Origin: JADFSZ01 sp022560555 [NCBI: PVC group bacterium]
GTDB taxonomy: Bacteria > GCA-001730085 > JADFSZ01
Length of the DNA: 19,518 nt
Assembly: GCA_022560555.1 (NCBI GenBank)
Contig: JADFSZ010000008.1
Coordinates: 1-19,518, forward strand
Direction: 5' to 3'
In this document: positions 15,837 through 19,518 of the stretch, piece after piece
Numbering within the stretch: the stretch's first letter is position 1
Layout of the letters: the number at the start of each line of letters is the position of its first letter
Notes under the pieces: model-generated
Databases searched by the model: none
What the model was told of the DNA's origin: nothing
What the model saw: the letters and a program-made list of their open reading frames with translations, nothing else
Program-made: the position numbers and the translations under genes

Positions 15837-16808
15837 GTGCTAAAATATATAGCTAAAAGGGCTCTCCAGGCCGTTCCTCTTGTTATTGGAATCACCATTA
15901 TCTCTTTTATTTTGATTCAGGCGGCCCCGGGCGACCCCTTTTCCGAATTGTCTCAAAATCCCCAAATCAGCGAACAAACTCTTCAGGATTTGCGGGTACG
16001 TTTCGGATTTGATCGGCCTCTTGTTATCCAATATCTGAAATGGTTTTGGGGCATGCTGAGATTAGATTTTGGGTACTCAACAAGTTATCACATTCCGGTT
16101 ATAACTCTTATCGGTCAGCGCCTCTTCAATACTCTCTATTTAGCCGTTATTTCCCTCGTTCTCACATGGGCCATCGCGATTCCGATCGGGATATACTCCG
16201 CGCGTCATCAATACCAACTCGGGGATAGGATTTTTTCTGTTCTTACATTTATCGGGATGAGTTTGCCCACATTTTTTGTGGCCTTTCTCTTTATCTATGT
16301 CGCGTCACATACAACTTGGCTGCCGACAGGAGGTGTTAGGGATCCTATCTATTTTGACATGATGAGTCCTTTGGAAAAAACTTGGGATTTGTTCCGGCAT
16401 TTGCTGATTCCTATTTCGGTTCTTGTCGCGAGCAGTGTGGCCGGGCTTGTCCGATTGATGCGAGGCAATATGCTTGATGTTCTCAAACTGCCGTATGTTA
16501 CAACAGCGAGAGCGAAAGGTTTATCCGAGTTTAAGGTGATTTATAAGCACGCGCTTCGGAATGCCGTAAATCCCATGATCACGATTTTCGGCTATCAGTT
16601 ATCCGGGCTTCTGAGCGGGGTGGCGCTCACCGAAGCCATTCTGTCATGGCCGGGCTTAGGACGTCTTATGCTGGATGCTGTTCTCAAACAGGATGTTTAT
16701 TTGGTGATGGCAACCCTCGTGATTAGTTCGTGTTTGCTTATTATCTCGAATTTATTCGCGGATATTCTTCTGGCTGTAACGGATCCGCGGGTAAGGTATC
16801 AATCATGA
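15837..16808 (+). CDS. dppB: Peptide ABC transporter permease DppB
   Basis: 323 residues. The first of two inner-membrane permeases of a dipeptide/oligopeptide (or nickel-like) importer. It starts with the classic DppB/OppB N-terminus LKYIAKRALQAVPLVIGIT and AAPGDPF at about 29-35. Some six membrane helices follow, and the EAA coupling loop TTARAKGLSEFKVIYKHALRN lies at about 222-242 before the last two helices. GTG 15837 has GAGGGG five bases upstream. Its stop overlaps a 12-codon frame that leads exactly to dppC. Only 44 bases separate it from pilR, with no terminator seen, so read-through from the pil genes is possible. The substrate class is inferred from family; no binding protein gene is in view. 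Confidence 0.9.
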   Translation: MLKYIAKRALQAVPLVIGITIISFILIQAAPGDPFSELSQNPQISEQTLQDLRVRFGFDRPLVIQYLKWFWGMLRLDFGYSTSYHIPVITLIGQRLFNTLYLAVISLVLTWAIAIPIGIYSARHQYQLGDRIFSVLTFIGMSLPTFFVAFLFIYVASHTTWLPTGGVRDPIYFDMMSPLEKTWDLFRHLLIPISVLVASSVAGLVRLMRGNMLDVLKLPYVTTARAKGLSEFKVIYKHALRNAVNPMITIFGYQLSGLLSGVALTEAILSWPGLGRLMLDAVLKQDVYLVMATLVISSCLLIISNLFADILLAVTDPRVRYQS

Positions 16809-16840
16809 AAAAAGTATTTTCAATGGGAGGATGTTTTTAA
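16805..16840 (+). CDS. Eleven-residue ORF bridging dppB and dppC
   Basis: ATG 16805 overlaps the dppB stop (ATGA) and the frame ends at TAA 16838-16840, whose last A is the first base of the dppC ATG (TAATG). The peptide is MKKVFSMGGCF. The dppC Shine-Dalgarno GGGAGG lies inside it. It has no ribosome site of its own, so it would be translated only by ribosomes ending dppB. Its exact fit suggests a coupling peptide, but chance is quite possible. Confidence 0.3.
   Translation: MKKVFSMGGCF
16825..16830 (+). promoter_or_regulatory. Shine-Dalgarno that fixes the dppC start at 16840
   Basis: GGGAGG is directly followed by ATG 16831, too close to serve it, but is nine bases from ATG 16840. The later ATG is therefore the likely start, three residues shorter than the longest frame. 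Confidence 0.7.
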
Positions 16841-17928
16841 TGAAAAGAGAACTCACCTCTTTGTCGCCTATGCGGCTGGCGGCCAAAAAACTCATGAGAC
16901 ATAAATTGGCTCTTTGGAGTTTTTTTATCCTTCTTGTATTTTACATTTTGGCTATATTTGCCGGATTTTTTTCTCCTTATGCCTATGACAAGTCCGTTCC
17001 AAAAAAAGCGTATCATCCTCCCGTAAAAATACGATTTGTGGATGAAAATAATAAATTTCATTTTCGTCCCTTTATTTATGAAACGCGATTGGAGATTAAA
17101 GACGGGTCTAAAACTTACAAAAATATTACAGATAAACGCTACCCGATTAAGTTGTTTGTGAAAGCCTTCGAGTATAAAGTCTTAGGAATCTTTCCGGCCT
17201 CGCGTCACTTGTTTGGGGTAGATGAACCCGCGAAGCTGTATCTATTCGGAGCGGACTGGAATGGCCGGGATATCATTAGCCGTATTATCTACGGCGGGCG
17301 TGTTTCCTTGTCCATCGGGCTTATTGGTGTGAGCATTTCGATAAGTCTAGGAATGCTTTTTGGAGGTATCGCGGGATACTTTGGAGGATGGATTGATCAC
17401 GTGATGATGCGCCTGGTTGAGATGATTATGTCTGTGCCGGGATTTTTTCTTATGCTGACGTTAAGAAGCGTACTTCCGTTAGAATTATCTTCCACGGAAG
17501 TTTATTTGATGCTGATCGTGATTTTGTCGTTTATCGGGTGGGCCGGCATGGCCAGAGTGATTCGCGGGATTGTTTTGTCAATTAGGGAAAGTGATTATGT
17601 TTTAGCCGCCAAAGCTCTGGGAGCCAGCCATATGTCTATTATCATCAAGCATATTTTACCCAACACATCCAGTTATGTGATTGTGGCCGCGACACTATCC
17701 ATTCCGTCATATATACTAGGAGAAGCTGCGTTGTCTCTGTTGGGGCTAGGTATAACGGAGCCTCAAGTCAGTTGGGGCAATATGCTGACGCGCGCGATGA
17801 ACATTACGGACATTAAGTTTCATCCGTGGATACTGATTGCCGGATTTGCGATCTTTATTGTCACAATGTGTTTTAACTTTTTCGGGGATGGCCTTAGAGA
17901 TGCTTTGGATCCTAAAACGGGAACGTAA
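16840..17928 (+). CDS. dppC: Peptide ABC transporter permease DppC with enlarged periplasmic insertion
   Basis: 362 residues; common DppC/OppC proteins are about 280-310. The N-terminal helix (about 24-45) is followed by FFSPYAYD and then a long polar segment to about 135 (HPPVKIRF, FRPFIYETRLEIKDGSKTYK, then LYLFGADWNGRDIISRIIYGGRVSLSIG, where the canonical permease core resumes). The core has the EAA loop LAAKALGASHMSIIIKHILPN (about 255-275), GEAALSLLGLGI and the typical ending GDGLRDALDPK. The insert is rich in K, Y and D and would lie outside the membrane, near where the binding protein docks. The gene is followed by repeats rather than directly by dppD. Confidence 0.9.
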   Translation: MKRELTSLSPMRLAAKKLMRHKLALWSFFILLVFYILAIFAGFFSPYAYDKSVPKKAYHPPVKIRFVDENNKFHFRPFIYETRLEIKDGSKTYKNITDKRYPIKLFVKAFEYKVLGIFPASRHLFGVDEPAKLYLFGADWNGRDIISRIIYGGRVSLSIGLIGVSISISLGMLFGGIAGYFGGWIDHVMMRLVEMIMSVPGFFLMLTLRSVLPLELSSTEVYLMLIVILSFIGWAGMARVIRGIVLSIRESDYVLAAKALGASHMSIIIKHILPNTSSYVIVAATLSIPSYILGEAALSLLGLGITEPQVSWGNMLTRAMNITDIKFHPWILIAGFAIFIVTMCFNFFGDGLRDALDPKTGT

Positions 17929-17933
17929 AATCC

Positions 17934-17968
17934 GTAAATGGTAAATAGTAAATAGTAAATAGTAAAAA
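17934..17968 (+). repeat. Heptamer tandem repeat (GTAAATA) between dppC and dppD
   Basis: Five consecutive 7-base units: GTAAATG, GTAAATA three times, GTAAAAA. The array starts five bases after the dppC stop. A tract with three identical units can change length by slippage, which would alter the dppC-dppD spacing. Confidence 0.85.
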
Positions 17969-18004
17969 CAAAAACAAAAGCAGAAACGCAAACACAAACA
18001 TAAG
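17969..18004 (+). repeat. Degenerate hexamer repeat (CAAAAA-like) leading to the dppD start
   Basis: Six consecutive 6-base units: CAAAAA, CAAAAG, CAGAAA, CGCAAA, CACAAA, CATAAG, joined directly to the heptamer array and ending two bases before the dppD ATG. It is A/C-rich, contains a single T, and has no Shine-Dalgarno. It should be unstructured in mRNA and may act as an A-rich ribosome standby region. Confidence 0.7.
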
Positions 18005-18006
18005 CT

Positions 18007-18984
18007 ATGACAGACACTCTTTTAGATGTGAAGGATTTAAAAATCGCTTTTCAGACTCTGTGGGGGGTAAATACGGTGGTCGATAAAGTTGACTTTTGTG
18101 TTGACAATAAAGAAGTGGTTGCGTTTGTCGGTGAGTCCGGATGCGGAAAAAGCGTGACCGCCATGAGCTTAACTCGAATTATGCCTTCGCCTCCCGCTCG
18201 AATTCTCGAGGGGAGTGTTGTCTTTAATGGGGTTGATTTGCTAAGAAAGAGTGAAAAGTATTTACGGGGAATTCGAGGAAAAGATATTTCTTATATTTTT
18301 CAAGAGCCTTCTCTCGCTCTCAATCCGGTTTATTCAATCGGAAACCAGATTGCTGAGTCGATGAAAATTCATAAGAATCTCTCGAAAGGAGAGATGGAAG
18401 ATGCCCTCATAAAGTCATTGAATGATGTTTTAATTCCGGAGCCTAAAGACAGGCTGAAAAGTTATCCTCATCAGCTGTCCGGTGGGATGAAGCAGCGTGT
18501 GATGATTGCCATGGCTCTCATGTGCGAACCAAAGCTTCTTATCGCGGATGAGCCAACCACAGCTCTGGATGTCACTGTTCAAAGAGAAATATTGAATTTA
18601 CTAAAGCACTTGCATGAAACAAAGGGGATGTCGATACTGTTAACAACACATGACTTTGGGATTGTTCAAAATATCAGCCATCGGATTTATGTGATGTATG
18701 CGGGAGAAGTCGTTGAGACCTCCTCAACGGAAGAGCTTTTCAAAAATCCAAAACATCCATACACAAAAGCTCTATTAGGGTCAATTCCATGTCGAGCCCG
18801 CCGGGCCGAAAAACTAAACAGTATCCCGGGGGAAGTGCCAAAAAAACTGGACGGACTCGAGGGATGCCGATTTGCCAACCGGTGTGAATTTGTTCAAGAT
18901 GATTGCCGTCGGACGCATCCGGAATTAGAAAAAATTAATGAAAGGACCTCTGTCAGATGCCCTTATTGGAAGTCACTGATTTAA
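18007..18984 (+). CDS. dppD: Peptide ABC transporter ATPase DppD
   Basis: 325 residues, normal for DppD/OppD. It shows Walker A GESGCGKS (42-49), Q-loop [10 protein letters not shown], signature LSGGMKQR (157-164), Walker [13 protein letters not shown] (177-188) and switch TTHDF. The Oligo_HPY C-terminal region carries four cysteines, CRFANRC (287, 293), C300 and RCPYW (C318); this pattern is typical of the family and has been linked to an iron-sulfur cluster in some DppD proteins. The start is fixed by alignment with the usual DppD N-terminus ([11 protein letters not shown]); no Shine-Dalgarno precedes it, only the A/C-rich repeats. The 3' end overlaps dppF by 28 bases. Confidence 0.92.
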   Translation: MTDTLLDVKDLKIAFQTLWGVNTVVDKVDFCVDNKEVVAFVGESGCGKSVTAMSLTRIMPSPPARILEGSVVFNGVDLLRKSEKYLRGIRGKDISYIFQEPSLALNPVYSIGNQIAESMKIHKNLSKGEMEDALIKSLNDVLIPEPKDRLKSYPHQLSGGMKQRVMIAMALMCEPKLLIADEPTTALDVTVQREILNLLKHLHETKGMSILLTTHDFGIVQNISHRIYVMYAGEVVETSSTEELFKNPKHPYTKALLGSIPCRARRAEKLNSIPGEVPKKLDGLEGCRFANRCEFVQDDCRRTHPELEKINERTSVRCPYWKSLI

Positions 18985-19518
18985 AAAAACAATTTCAAAT
19001 GCACCAATCACCATTTAAAAATAAGGGTGAAAAACGTGTATTAGCCGTTGATGGGGTCTCATTTTCTATTGAGAAGGCCGAAACTGTTGGTCTTGTCGGG
19101 GAGTCAGGTTGCGGAAAAACCACTATAGCAAAAATGATTTTGGGTTTTATCAAACCTGATGATGGCCAAATTTGTATTCAGGGTACAGATATCTGGGAAA
19201 ATCGCAGACGGTCCATAAGAAAGCTTGCGCGTGTTGTCCAAATCGTATTTCAGGATCCCTACGGCTCCCTGAATCCGAAATGGCCTGTCGGACAAATTGT
19301 TCAGGAAGGGATCACGATTCATGAAAGCTCCTTGAAGGCTTCTCAAGTTGAGCAACGGGTTTGTGAACTTTTGATGTCTGTGGGACTCGATCCGGATTGT
19401 AAAAATCGATATCCGCATGAATTCAGTGGGGGACAGCGTCAACGTATCGGCATTGCTCGTGCTCTTTCGGTTAAACCCCAGTTTATTGTCGCGGATGAAC
19501 CGGTGTCAAGCCTTGATG
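18957..19518 (+). CDS. dppF: Peptide ABC transporter ATPase DppF (cut by window end)
   Basis: ATG 18957 opens a frame that stays open to the last base, giving 187 residues of a protein normally about 320 long. It begins [13 protein letters not shown], has the DppF-type insertion before VLAVDGVSF, Walker A GESGCGKT (48-55), Q-loop VFQDPYGSLNP, signature FSGGQRQRIGIARAL (166-180; F instead of the usual L at the first position, common in DppF/OppF) and Walker B IVADEPVSSLD. It overlaps the end of dppD by 28 bases in another frame, with AAAGGA about 11 bases before the ATG, indicating coupled translation. It pairs with DppD as the nucleotide-binding dimer. The rest, and any dppA, would lie beyond the window. 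Confidence 0.92.
   Translation, partial: MPLLEVTDLKKQFQMHQSPFKNKGEKRVLAVDGVSFSIEKAETVGLVGESGCGKTTIAKMILGFIKPDDGQICIQGTDIWENRRRSIRKLARVVQIVFQDPYGSLNPKWPVGQIVQEGITIHESSLKASQVEQRVCELLMSVGLDPDCKNRYPHEFSGGQRQRIGIARALSVKPQFIVADEPVSSLD

Noticed and set aside
17746-18017. Minus-strand frames across the dppC-dppD repeats (cysteine/phenylalanine-rich)
   Set aside because: They are translations of the microsatellites and the reverse of dppC; low complexity, no start signal.
1-19518. CRISPR array, defence island, prophage or insertion sequence
   Set aside because: No direct repeats with regular spacers, no transposase or integrase, and no terminal inverted repeats were found; the one methyltransferase lacks defence partners.

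Overview
The window looks like chromosome from a Gram-negative bacterium of moderate G+C. It carries a type IV pilus assembly ATPase and platform protein, a PilS/PilR pair with a sigma-54 activator, and secreted or periplasmic enzymes. Gene style and order (pilB-pilC-pilS-pilR, RssA-like patatin, LOG protein, long-insert DppC) would suit Omnitrophota or a similar deep-branching lineage. That placement is inference from memory of such genomes, not proven here. There is no tRNA, rRNA, CRISPR array or insertion sequence.

Layout. (1) 1-1321, plus strand: the tail of an unrecognised CxxC protein, a 51-residue two-helix membrane protein, and a LOG-family nucleotide phosphoribohydrolase. (2) 1337-5069, minus strand: one very large secreted modular glycoside hydrolase (clan GH-A type catalytic domain, duplicated carbohydrate-binding-like modules, Ig-like and CARDB modules). 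It has a clear sigma-70 promoter and a LacI/CcpA-type operator in its 5' leader. (3) 5197-6330: a solitary beta-class DNA methyltransferase (minus), divergent from a phosphoglycerate mutase, each with its own promoter. (4) 6331-9695: gpmA, an RssA-like patatin and an ICMT/PEMT-type membrane methyltransferase (plus, tightly packed), converging on a diacylglycerol-kinase-family lipid kinase (minus). The last three look like a small lipid-modification neighbourhood. (5) 9723-15792, plus: promoter, then pilB, pilC, pilS, pilR. No pilT or pilin gene is present. (6) 15837-19518, plus: dppB, dppC, dppD, dppF (cut by the window end), a peptide ABC importer, following pilR with only 44 bases and no visible terminator.

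The genes fall into three functional groups: extracellular polysaccharide attack under likely sugar control, envelope lipid remodelling, and pilus machinery plus its two-component control joined to peptide uptake. The most unusual small-scale structures are the cre/LacI-like operator at 5006-5019, a 12-codon ORF wedged exactly between dppB and dppC, and two back-to-back microsatellites in front of dppD, whose start lacks a Shine-Dalgarno sequence. I do not see a clearly undescribed defence or mobile system.
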